Position numbers and translations under genes: made by a program | Notes under the pieces: model-generated | Databases searched by the model: none | What the model saw: only the letters and a program-made list of their open reading frames with translations | What the model was told of the DNA's origin: nothing | From: Endocalyx cinctus | Lineage: Eukaryota; Ascomycota; Sordariomycetes; Amphisphaeriales; Apiosporaceae | Assembly (NCBI GenBank): GCA_001600455.1 | Contig: BCKC01000003.1 | Span: forward strand, 248,001 to 312,000 | Length of the DNA stretch: 64,000 bases | Direction of reading: 5' to 3' | In this document: positions 22,012-31,638 of the stretch, piece by piece | Layout: each line of letters starts with the position of its first letter | How positions within the stretch are numbered: the first letter of the stretch is position 1

Positions 22012-22143
22012 TACTTTACCGTTTTCTCGAGATCCGTTTTCCCCGCATAACTTATTCATAAGTATGTATGCATAAATACAGCTGCTCAGGACACTTGACT
22101 GATTAGTGACTGAGCCGAGCCTGAGTAAAAGCAGCAAATATGC
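22012..22143 (+). repeat. Degenerate ~130-bp direct repeat, copy B
   Basis: Partner of copy A at 19346-19475. A shorter related stretch (GAGCGGAGCTTGAGTAAAAG and flanks) is at about 58840-58878. Confidence 0.75.
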
Positions 22144-22820
22144 TATCCCAAATTTGTCGAAAATAAAAGAGTTAAGGTAAAACCCATAGCCATGCATTTG
22201 GGGGTTTGCAGATTGGCTGATTTGGGTTACCTCCTGCGACACGTATTTGAGTGCAACCGAGCCTGCGAGCGCGTTAGAGTCAGGGTCTGTTCCAATAAGT
22301 GACGAGTTGCTAGGATGTTAAATGAGTAGGACTCTGATAAATCTAAAATATTCGATTATACATGTACAAGTATTTATCGGGTGATGGTGGGAAAGTAATT
22401 AGGTGGTAAAAAGGCAGTAAAATATGGCGGTATGAGTAGATAGTGTAGATTGATTTCTCGATAACTACCGGTCATATTCGAGATGTATTTATTCTATTCG
22501 ATCATATAAAAAGTTTTTCATCACCGACTTTTTTTTTTTTTTTTTTTATCTTAACGCTGTAATGTGATAATAAATGAAAACTGGTTTAAGGAGTCTCGTG
22601 CACGAACGCCTCATTTCTGTGGCTAACTAACAGTTTAAAGAACCATCTGCTACGTGGTAAACCCAGCCACTTACTAGCTACGTACCGTACCACATAATAG
22701 CCACATATCATACTAATCACATACTACCCTAAATATCATTCGAAAATACCATTTGAAATATCTTCGAAAGATGTAATAAAACGAGCTTCCCATGGTTCAA
22801 ACTTTTGATGTGGACCTCCA

Positions 22821-22898
22821 TATCTAAGCCAGAAATGTACAACCATCGAAGCTAGAAATGCGCAACCCTCGAAACCAGAAATATCCAATCCTCGAGGA
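22821..22898 (+). repeat. Short array of ~24-bp units, second locus
   Basis: Three to four units (CTAAGCCAGAAATG, ATCGAAGCTAGAAATG, CTCGAAACCAGAAATA, CTCGAGG), spaced 24-25 bp. Confidence 0.7.
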
Positions 22899-23113
22899 CG
22901 TCCAGAAGTTAATGAGACCGCGTTATTATTAGATATAGAGGTTGAAGACTATATCAGAGTGTTTTGGTTTCTAGATAGCTTCATTTGAATCATATATGAT
23001 AGTTACGTAAGTGATGTGCTACCAGGGGGGTGCGTTAACGGGGGGGGGGGGGGGGGGGGACTTATCTTCCTTGATGGCGCTTATCCACGTTTTACCTTAT
23101 GGTTCGTGGTACG

Positions 23114-23268
23114 TTTCTACTTTAGCCCGGATAACAAGTATTCGGTTGTCCAGATAACACCGCGTGGAGGTAGTAGAATCCGATTTCATCATCCTTGACA
23201 AAGCCAGGGAGGAGAACAAAGCCTGGGAGGAGGACAAAGCCTGGGAGGAATTAACCAGGGCTTGCGCC
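23114..23268 (+). repeat. Left arm of ~155-bp inverted repeat bounding the RRM/helicase cassette
   Basis: Runs from TTTCTACTTTAGCCCG to TTAACCAGGGCTTGCGCC. Its reverse complement is found at 26963-27174, with matching blocks at GTGGAGGTAGTAGAA, CAAAGCCAGGGAGGAG, AGCCTGGGAGGAGGACAAAG and ATTAACCAGGGCTTGCGCC. The inner edge lies about 105 bp beyond the stop codon of the RRM gene. Confidence 0.85.
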
Positions 23269-23373
23269 GAGGAGAAAAAAAGGAGAAGAGGTGGTGAATA
23301 GTTTGCTGGTTGCCGCGGAAATACCGGTTGACTGCTTGTAATTAAATTTGTGTCATTACCGTGACAAGTCGAG

Positions 23374-24189
23374 TTAATATGTATTCCGAAAGGCAGCGCG
23401 ATCATCCACTTCGTCCATGTCTGAGTCCGAGTCTGAAATTGACGGCTCTTGGGATTGCCATCTAGTAGTCACCGGGGCCACGGCTTGCTGCGTGTTCTGA
23501 GTATTGGCCATGAGACTCGGCATCCTGGGAGCCTGGGAGGGAACAGGACGTGAGGGAGCAGGACCTGGGACAGTGGCCGAAGCTGGAGCAGTGTCCGCGG
23601 TTCTTGAAGCAGGTGTGGGGACGGGATCAGGGGCCGGATTAACAGCTGAGACGGCGTTCTGGGTTGGAGCCGGAGTCGGAGCCGAAGCCGAGGAGGAAAC
23701 TTGCGTGCGAGCAGCAGATGGGGGAACAACATCAACACACATCATATGGGCCTACACATGATACCTAGATGTTAATAAATCGGCAACATGTTATGCAAGC
23801 GAGACATTTCACTTACAATTCGGTTGTGAATTTGATCAGATCGTATCCTCCTCGTTGTCACTTTGCGTCCGCTAATTTTCTGTCCTGCTAAAGCTTTTAT
23901 AGCAGCAGTAGCGTCAACCCTGGAGTGAAATTCGATATGAACCCAGCCTATGATTAGGTCAGTAGGTGAATAGATACTCCAATGATTATAAGTATGAGGT
24001 AAAAGTACCTCCATGTTCACCATTTCTAGTATGGTGAGGCCAATAGAAAGCCTTAGCCCGGACATGTTGGGCGACGAGTCGTAGGACCATGGCTCGTTTG
24101 GCATGAAAGTTGATGTCGCCTAGGTTGATGATTCGGCCATCAGAGAAGGCCTTTTCATATTGCTCAATTGTGTCTGAAGTAACGGCCAT
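23374..24189 (-). CDS. RRM-domain RNA-binding protein with Pro/Ala-rich tail
   Basis: Predicted single-stranded RNA-binding protein. Three exons on the minus strand: 24189-24009, 23947-23817 and 23751-23374. Donors are GTACTT and GTAAGT, acceptors ATAG and GTAG, phases fit, and the product is 229 residues. One RNA-recognition motif spans about residues 18-90: RNP2-like IINLGD at 20-25 and RNP1-like GGWVHIEF at 60-67, followed by AAIKALAGQKISGRKV. After residue 105 the protein is low-complexity (Ala, Pro, Thr, Val), then has an acidic SDSDSDMDEVDD stretch near the end. It diverges from the DEAH helicase gene with 576 bp between starts, and the pair is enclosed by inverted repeats. That suggests the two proteins act together on RNA, but no known RRM-helicase pair is identified. 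Confidence 0.8.
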
Positions 24190-24765
24190 TTTTTCGGTCT
24201 ATTATTTTTTTTTTTTTTTTTTTTTGAAGACAACTATGTGAACGTAACGGTGATGTGTTGGTGTAGCTTGGATCTATTTTCTTTTTTGAAAACAATTATA
24301 TGGACGCAATGATGATGTGTTGGTGAAGGAATTTTGAATTTCCTTTTTTTTTTTTTTTTTTTTTTCAATTTGTGTGAGTATATCAGAACATGAACGAGAA
24401 GGTACACCTTGCACTGCTTTGCACCTACGGCTAGAAAACATTTGGTATGCACCTAGGTACTTCTTGTATAAAATATATCGCACCTTCCTAGGATGCCGTC
24501 AAAAAGATCTAACTTAATATTAGAAAGAAAATGAAAATTTTTCTTCACCTTTCCTATACCACCTGGGCACCAAATACTTTGATTCCTTAACTCTTCGTAT
24601 ATTATACCAATAAATACAAATCATTAAACACTCGAATTCTTCTCGTTATAATCGCCACTTATTGTCCACAATATCAACAATCGCAACAGTAACAGCACAA
24701 CAGCCATCAACACCACCATCAACACCACCATCAACACCACTACCAACACCACTACTACTAGCAAA
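24190..24765. other. Divergent promoter region of RRM and helicase genes
   Basis: Contains two similar ~38-bp units (24227-24264 and 24288-24325), each preceded by a T-rich run and ending GATGTGTTGGTG, a T22-24 tract (about 24343-24365), and a CAACACCAC-repeat 5' leader just before the helicase ATG. No gene is seen. Confidence 0.6.
24227..24325 (+). repeat. Tandem duplication of a promoter unit (~61-bp period)
   Basis: Two copies of GAARACAAYTATRTGRACGYAA...TGATGTGTTGGTG, each following a poly-T or T-rich stretch. They lie upstream of the RRM gene start. Confidence 0.7.
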
Positions 24766-26920
24766 ATGGACGCTCAGAAACTCGATACCATTCTATGTGG
24801 TAACGACCTACCGGCTGCCCAGGGTCGCGAAGAATTTCTCGCTAAATATAACGAGAACAACGTCTTGATCGTCCACGGCGAGACTGGCTCGGGAAAGACA
24901 ACCCTATTACCTCTCATCATTTGGCACGCCGAGTTCTCCAAGAGACAGAAGATTGCCTGCACCCAGCCTCGTCGTCTCGCGGCAACTTCCGTTGCAAACC
25001 ACGTCGCCAAAGAAGGTAAATATTGATTACCTTCCTCGTTCTTTATTTGCGTGTTTATTAACAGCGTATACTATAGTTGGTGTCAAAATTGGCAAGGAGG
25101 TTGGTTACTCTGTGCGTTTTGACAAGAAATCCGGTCGTAAGACTAGCGTCGAGTATATGACGGACGGCGTCCTGCTTGCCGACATCGCTCGGAATCCGTT
25201 ACTCAAGGACTATTGCTGCGTCATTATAGACGAAGCGCACGAGCGGACGGTTCCTACCGATAGTCTCCTCCCCCTCCTCAAAAAAGTCCTTTCAGAAAGA
25301 AAGGACTTTAAACTTATAATCGTGTCCGCAACTCTCGACGCGGAAAAGTTTCAGAAGTATTTTAACGCGCCAGTGTTCAATATCCCTGGTCGCCTCTATC
25401 CAGTCGAGATACGTTACTTAAAAGAGCCAACTCCCAACCTCGAGGACACCGCTCTCAAGACAATTATCCACATTCACAGGAACAAGCCGGCCGGAGCCAA
25501 CGACGGCGATATTCTAGTCTTTTTAAGTGGTGTACGCGAAGTAGAGAACCTTTGCAGGTTGATCCGAAGCGTAACTAATGATATTATTCCTATACCGTTA
25601 TATTCTGCCATGTCTGGAGAGGTGCAAAATCGCATCTTTCAGTCGGTTGCGGAGGGCAAGCGCAAATGTGTTGTGGCCACGAATATCGCTGAGGCGAGCA
25701 TAACAATTGACGGCATTGTTTACGTATTGGACAGCGGCAAATGTAAGGAGAGCATCTTTAATCCCCGCTCTAATATGTACGAACTTATCTCTGTACCTAT
25801 CTCGAAAGCCAGTGCCCGCCAACGCGCTGGGCGGGCTGGCCGTACTCGTGCTGGAATCTGTTTCAGGCTTTACGATGAGAATACTTTCCAAAGGGCATTT
25901 CTGGCGTCCAATATCCCTCAGCTTCTCCGCGAAGATTTACAAGAGACGATATTGAGGATGCTCACTACCATACCCGCCCTGGACCTTGGAACATTCGACT
26001 GGCTGGACATACCGGACCAGGAACAGCTTTTCGCTGCCTTGGAACGCTTGTATATCCTGTGAGTTATTTTTTACGTATTAAGCTTTCGCCGGTCGTTACT
26101 AATAAGCAAATTCAGGGGCTTTATTCATTCCAATCGCCGTCCGACAGAAGAGGGGAAGCTTGCCTCAACGTTACCCATTAAACCCATTTGGGCATATGCT
26201 ATGTTCAAAGCCCGACCGTTAAAAGTTGGCAAGCATATGCTCACCCTTGCCGCCTTGGCTACTCAAGACAAGTCGATATTCGCTCGGCCCTTTTGGCACC
26301 AGGAAGTTGCGAGGGAAGCGCGTAACCAATTTGCCTCCGCTCAATCGGACCATATTACCCAGCTCAATGCCGTGTACGCCTGGTTCGGAGCACAAACAGA
26401 TACTAACGGCCCCGAGATCAACATGGACCAGTGGTGCGCTGCTCATTTCCTGGACAATAAGGCTTTAGAGGATATGTGGAAGATCAGAACCGATCTCAGG
26501 GCTAGGTTACTGGCTATAGATGACCACTTCTTCGATAGCGATGAGAGCCATGTGTTAAACGATGCTACGCTACTTAACCTGAGAAAAGCACTGGCTCAGA
26601 GCTTCCACATGAATCTCGTGTTCCCGCGCCGGGATGAGGATATGTACACGGTGGTCAACATCAACCAGCCCGCGATTCTTGATCCAAGTAGTTCTCTGTG
26701 TACACAAAATCACGAGTTTCTCGTCTTTGACAAGTACGAGCGCAGAGGAAAACCGTACATGCTGCGAGCCACGGCAATCGATCTGGAGTGGGTGGCCGAA
26801 ATGGAATTCTTCAATCCTGAAAATCTAGCCAAAAAACACGACAATCAAGGATTCCGCCAACCCGAGTTCCAAAAGGCAATTGAGGAGGCTCGGGCCCGCA
26901 TCGCTCGCAATAATAACTAA
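24766..26920 (+). CDS. DEAH-box RNA helicase (Prp43/DHX15-like), cassette copy
   Basis: ATP-dependent RNA helicase of superfamily 2. Three exons: 24766-25015, 25077-26058 and 26116-26920. Phases fit and the product is 678 residues, close to the core length of Prp43-type enzymes. All motifs are intact: GETGSGKT (38-45), TQPRRLAA (66-73), DEAH (135-138), SAT (167-169), LVFLSG (230-235), TNIAEASITIDG (285-296) and QRAGRAGR (332-339). Winged-helix, ratchet and OB-fold regions follow, ending about 20 residues after EWVAEMEFFNPENL. It lacks the long N-terminal extensions of Prp2, Prp16 and Prp22. Because it sits with an RRM gene inside inverted repeats, it is probably an additional, cassette-borne copy rather than the housekeeping spliceosomal gene. 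That is inference; a genome search for the canonical PRP43 would settle it. Confidence 0.9.
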
Positions 26921-27674
26921 GCTTCATTCCCCCTCCTTATATTTTCGTCCCTTTCCCACCTTGGCGCAAGCCCTGGTTAATTCTTCCCAGGCTTTGTCCT
27001 CCTCCCAGGCTCTGTCCTCCCACCTTGGCGCAAGCCCTGGTTAATTCTTCCCAGGCTCTGTTCTCCTCCTAGGCTCTGTCCTCCTCCCTGGCTTTGCCAA
27101 GGATCTCAAGTTCTACTACCTCCACGTGGTGTGATCCGGGCAACCGAAAACTTATTTTCGGGCTAAAGTAGAAATGGCTGGGTAAGCGGCTTCGTGCTCG
27201 CGCTAAACGATATTTTTATGGTTGTGTCTAGTTTCGGACATAACTTAGGCTAGGCTCAGGCTAGAATTTGGTTTAAAACGGCGTGGCTCAGGTACCTATT
27301 GAGTACCTAATCCCTGATGTAAAACCTATTTATCGGGTTATAGGGTGATATCGAATAAACGTGGTGTTTTCCTTAGATAGTATTCTATGGCCCGCAAGAT
27401 AGACAGGTAGGTTCCCAGGACCTTTGTAGAATCCAGCATCTTTACTAGGATTTGAATGACGAGTATTATCTTGTACTGCAAGGGATGTCTACTATGTACT
27501 GTTCATATAGCTACTCAGATACCCCGGGTTTGACTGGATTCAGAAGATCGGTATTAATAAATATCATGATCTAAAATACATACTCGCAAGCAATGCACCT
27601 ATGGATATACTCTGTCAACCGACTATCACGTATATATATACGTTTACTTGGTATATATCCATACAAATCCCCGA
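26921..27674. other. Intergenic; right inverted-repeat arm, no gene
   Basis: Holds the right arm (26963-27174) and then about 500 bp of AT-rich spacer up to the severin 3' end. Confidence 0.6.
26963..27174 (-). repeat. Right arm of the inverted repeat, with an internal 64-bp duplication
   Basis: Reverse complement of the left arm at 23114-23268. The inner GGCGCAAGCCCTGGTTAATTC part occurs twice with a 64-bp period (from 26963 and 27027), making this arm longer. The inner edge is only ~42 bp past the helicase stop codon. Confidence 0.85.
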
Positions 27675-28853
27675 TTAAACCTCGAGCGCCTTCAAAAAGG
27701 CCGGGCTCTCATTTCCTTCTACGACCTTAGATATGGGCGACAGGTAGGCATCGCCGTTCTCCGAATCCTCTCCCACACGGCGGATATACCACTCGGCCAC
27801 CTTGATCCACGATGCTTTCTCCCCTTTGCTAGCGCCCGAACCTTGCCAGACCCAGACGTTGTTTCCGGTATCCAAGAGGAAGATATCCCGGCTATCTAGA
27901 TCAGACGTGCTCATGCCTCCGCCTTCTTTCACCGCGCTTAATTCCAGCTGTCCCGAAGCGTCCGAGATGCGGAATAGCTTACGAGGACGCCGGTTCTCGT
28001 GGCCGAGTACCGTAGGCCTGGGAGCCCTCAACGGCTCTTCGGCCTCCTCACCTCCTAACATGTTCACCACCGTGCGGGACCTTGATTCGGCCTGCGATAG
28101 AACCTCCACATCGACGTGTTTCGCGATAGTCATGTCGTGGACCACCTGAGCCGCCTTGGCCTTCTCCATGGGGCTGCAATTTTTTCCCTGCCAAACCCAA
28201 ATCTTGTCGTTCCGCTCGAGAAGGAAGACGTCGTTCTCGTCCAGGCTCTTCCAAGTAGGTTCCACCTCGTGTACCATGATCGAATCGGCGCGCTTAGCCG
28301 AGGGGTGCTTAAAGATGCGTAGGAGCATGAGCGTCTCCTTGGGTTCCTCCTCGGTCTCGACGTGGGTGAAGCCGGACTTCACGCCGCCCGATAAGATGCG
28401 AATGCGGGAGAAGAGGGCGACGAAGTCCTCCGACGGCTCTTTCTGAAGCTCTCGGTGCTGCGTCGCTACTCCGTGGAGGAACTCGTCGAGTTCCACCGTC
28501 TTGTACGCCGCCGTGCCGGCCTCGTCTTGGGTCGTCTTGCTTCCCAGCCAAAAGAATATGTCGTGGCCTAGCTTCTCTTGACCATCCTTGCTTCCGACCT
28601 TGTAGGAATGCAAGATGATATAACTGTCGCCCTCGTGAAAGTCTCCGTATTGTTCTTTGGGCCAGGGGACTACTTCAAAGTCTTCAACGCGCCAAATGTA
28701 GAGGCCCGGAGCTTGACCGACTTCCTGCCAAGCCGGCTCCGTAGCAGCGGAATTATATTTGACCTTGTGGTCCATCTCGGAGCCGATGAACTCAACATTA
28801 CTGTCTCTCCAGTCGTACTCTTTCATGTGTACTAACCCTTCGTGCGGCGGCAT
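27675..28853 (-). CDS. Severin/gelsolin-family actin-binding protein
   Basis: Calcium-regulated actin severing and capping protein of the cytoplasm. It is a single exon of 392 residues, starting MPPHEGLVHMKEYDWRDSN, the standard start of fungal severin-like proteins. Three gelsolin repeats are visible. The first carries WRVEDFEVVPWPKEQYGDFHEGDSYI and HDIFFWLGSKTTQDEAGTAAYK. The second carries LLERNDKIWVWQGKNCSPMEKAKA and the third LLDTGNNVWVWQGSGASKGEKAS. Gene and start are clear. Confidence 0.95.
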   Translation of the reverse strand: MPPHEGLVHMKEYDWRDSNVEFIGSEMDHKVKYNSAATEPAWQEVGQAPGLYIWRVEDFEVVPWPKEQYGDFHEGDSYIILHSYKVGSKDGQEKLGHDIFFWLGSKTTQDEAGTAAYKTVELDEFLHGVATQHRELQKEPSEDFVALFSRIRILSGGVKSGFTHVETEEEPKETLMLLRIFKHPSAKRADSIMVHEVEPTWKSLDENDVFLLERNDKIWVWQGKNCSPMEKAKAAQVVHDMTIAKHVDVEVLSQAESRSRTVVNMLGGEEAEEPLRAPRPTVLGHENRRPRKLFRISDASGQLELSAVKEGGGMSTSDLDSRDIFLLDTGNNVWVWQGSGASKGEKASWIKVAEWYIRRVGEDSENGDAYLSPISKVVEGNESPAFLKALEV

Positions 28854-30152
28854 GATTGTAATAGTATATATAGTCTTAATGGACCCAAAAAAAAAAAAAC
28901 GATATATGTAATTATAAAATAGATAGCTGTTAAGTATGAAGTAATGATAAGAAATTTAGCGACCTACTTGATAGTTTTATTAAATCTATGAAGCTCTCCT
29001 GGATTTATGACCTCTGCAGGTACAGATGATACAGTTGACGTAATGCAGCTTAGACGAGTTCCTGGAGGTGGCGGAGTGGGGAAGCTGACAGTTTGAAACA
29101 AGGAGACAAGCTCTGGAAGTTGTTAAAGCCATTCGATATTTCTTTCATGCAACTATGTCAAGTACTCTGGTACTGTCCACATCATTATCATAGCTGGAGG
29201 GTATCAAAGAGAACCAGTTCAAGGGTACCTGCAGGTTGGGCAGGACATTTAATCTGCGATGTTACAATATATATTCAGTTCTTGAGTAGCTCTATGCAAT
29301 GCAATGCAATGCAATGCTATTCAATTCTTTAATTAATGTTTGTGTGGGTGTTACTTACTATGTTGAATGATTAGGGACTTCAGTGATGACTCCAGGCGTA
29401 TTGCTGTGCTAGCAGCTACTACCCTAGAGCAGTTTAGTAGCCCTGAAGGTAACTACCTAGGTACCTAATTAGCAGTCTACCTAGCACTTAGGTCCACAGC
29501 TCCAGGGCTGCTTTAGGTAATGTGCAGATCACGTTTTGCCCCATACTTTTTTAGCCTTGATAAAACTAAATAAGCCGTGGTTCAACTAGGAGTGGGATGG
29601 TATAACTGGATAGCCATAATGCCTTTTACCTTATCGCTTCGTGTACCACCCAACTAACTCCACTCCTAAATCTTTGGAAACTATAATCTGGAAGTTCCAG
29701 GTTCAATTTTGTTTTTTGCTACTTTTTTAATTTTTTTTTTCCCTTCTTCTTCTTCTAACAAACAGATACCAAACAATTATTTCATATGTATTTTCGTATT
29801 TCTACAAATAAATAGTATCAATCACATTATATTTTTATGAAATATTTCAGTTCTTATTCAATCGCGTGCCCCCTTTTTATTAATTTCCAATTCTCAATGC
29901 TCACGATGATAAAGGCTGGTAGATAGCCACAGGTTACAATGAGGTATTGCTTCTACTCGTGTGGCTGTGCTAATGATGCCCCTCCATTTCATGATCTGAC
30001 GTCGCCAATCCCGAGCTTCACCCATAGTTCTCTGATTTGGATTCGGTTGACTTACACGAAGCTCTCTTACCATTGATACTACCAAACGAACAAAATTCCA
30101 GACTCGTAGGAAAATAATCAGAACTTCACTTGTAATTGATTTTGTCTTACGA
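28854..30152. other. Intergenic between divergent severin and HNT1 genes
   Basis: About 1.3 kb with an ATGCA-type pentamer repeat (29294-29318), a TACCTAGGTAC palindrome near 29454 and T-rich tracts near 29720-29745. No gene is seen. Confidence 0.6.
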
Positions 30153-31098
30153 ATGACCTCTAAGATGGCGTCCTGTATTTTCTGCAAGATTATCAAAGGT
30201 AAGAAAGAAAGAGGAGTTTATTCGGCCGAGGTTGTAACTATTCAGTCTTGTCTCACACTACTATAATTACCTCTCTCTCTCCCTCCTTTTTCTTTTTGAG
30301 TGGGAAAACAAACCTCGGTCCAGTAGACAGGTGATGATAGGGAGAATATGAGGAGAGTGTGAGAAAAAAAAAAAAAAAAAGANTAAATAGTCTAACTAAC
30401 GCGCCGTTGCACGCAACTAGGTGATATACCCTCCATCAAGCTCTTCGAGAGCGAGAAGTCGTTCGCCTTCCTAGATATCAACCCCCTCAGCAAGGGTCAC
30501 GCTGTAAGCTCTAACATAATATGACTTACTGACTGATTGACTGATAATCGTGTCCGTGGGTCGTATATAGCTCGTGATTCCCAAGTTCCACGGCGAGAAG
30601 CTCGCCGACATCCCCGACGACTACCTAAGTGACCTCTTGGTACGTAACTCCCCTTACCGCGCTTGGTATAAAAATAAACGTACGCACAGGCTGACATCAC
30701 GCTCTTAACAGCCCGTAACCAAAAAACTCGCGATAGCCATTGGCGCCAAGGACTACAATATCCTGCAGAATAACGGCCGGATCGCACATCAAGTCGTCGA
30801 TCACGTGAGTTTTTCTTATTCTTCCTTACTCTCACTTCCTCCAGACTTTTCTTAAACTAACAATATTCCTAGGTCCATTTCCACATAGTATGCCTCTCTT
30901 CGATTTCCCCTCCGTCTTATCCCCCCCGCCCCTCGTTACTAGGAAAGTTTTGTATGACTAACTTTTTTTTTTCTAACAAAAAAAAAAAAGATCCCCAAAC
31001 CTAACCAAGAAGAGGGTTTGGGCATTCATTGGCCTCAGCAACCGACGGATCTGGAAGCCTTCAAGGCCTTGGGTGAGGAGATCAAGTCTAAGATGTAG
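30153..31098 (+). CDS. hnt1: HIT-family nucleotide-binding protein (HNT1-like)
   Basis: Histidine-triad hydrolase acting on AMP-lysine or AMP-amide-type substrates. Six exons: 30153-30198, 30421-30503, 30571-30639, 30712-30804, 30873-30887 and 30991-31098. The product is 137 residues, or 133 from the second in-frame ATG at 30165. The order is CIFCKIIKGDIPS, LDINPLSKGHALVIPKFH, then the triad. Exon 5 is only 15 nt and encodes VHFHI; with the His ending exon 4 and the Ile-Pro starting exon 6 it makes the HVHFHIIP active site. Intron 1 (222 bp) contains a long A run and the single undetermined base (N) at 30383. All phases fit. Confidence 0.93.
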
Positions 31099-31638
31099 GC
31101 AGGATGCATATGCGCCGAAGGCTACTTGTAGTACTGAAGTGAAAAAAAAAACCATGTCTCACGCAGGAATCCTAGAGATTTTATGAAACTATATAGGATC
31201 GAGCAATTGTTGTTCTCTTAGAATTCGGCGGTGAAACGGCGGGAGGAAAAATGATAGTCAACGATCATCCAAATAAACCATGATATACGTATTATCTCCC
31301 GCGCATTCTAGAGACTTCATGTACGGTGATGAATCTACACGTGCCTTGTCCTTGTCTCTATCGGATAATGGACCTTATTCCATCTCATGCAAACTGTTCG
31401 TCACTATATCTCGACGAGTAATTGATTCTAGTATAATACGTTATGCTCGTTTGCTATTGGTGGGTATTTGATACCTATGCACGTCTTTACACCAAGACGC
31501 AAGACTAAACGGTTCATACCAATGCCGTATTCTCCATTCTTTTATTTTATTATTCCCAACCTTCAAACTCGAATGGTTTTTTTTTAATATCTTTCCCTTA
31601 ACACCGAAATAATTGATACACAAAAAGAGAACAAAGAG
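31099..31638. other. Intergenic between convergent HNT1 and GAA1
   Basis: 540 bp of 3'-flanking DNA. No gene or notable repeat is seen. Confidence 0.6.

Larger units (their letters stand above)
21574..23373. other. Repeat-rich intergenic region
   Basis: Contains short-repeat arrays (21877-21944, 22821-22898), direct-repeat copy B (22012-22143), a T19-20 run (about 22531-22549), a G20 run (23041-23059) and the left inverted-repeat arm (23114-23268). No convincing gene is seen. Confidence 0.65.

Noticed and set aside
19346..22143. Complete LTR retrotransposon around the HNH-like gene
   Set aside because: The interior has no reverse transcriptase, integrase or gag motif, and no primer-binding site is recognisable.
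23041..23059. G20 tract as a G-quadruplex regulatory element
   Set aside because: Could be a simple homopolymer or assembly artefact. Nothing around it supports a specific function.
30383..30383. Undetermined base N
   Set aside because: It lies in a homopolymer-rich part of HNT1 intron 1 and is a sequencing ambiguity with no effect on the protein.
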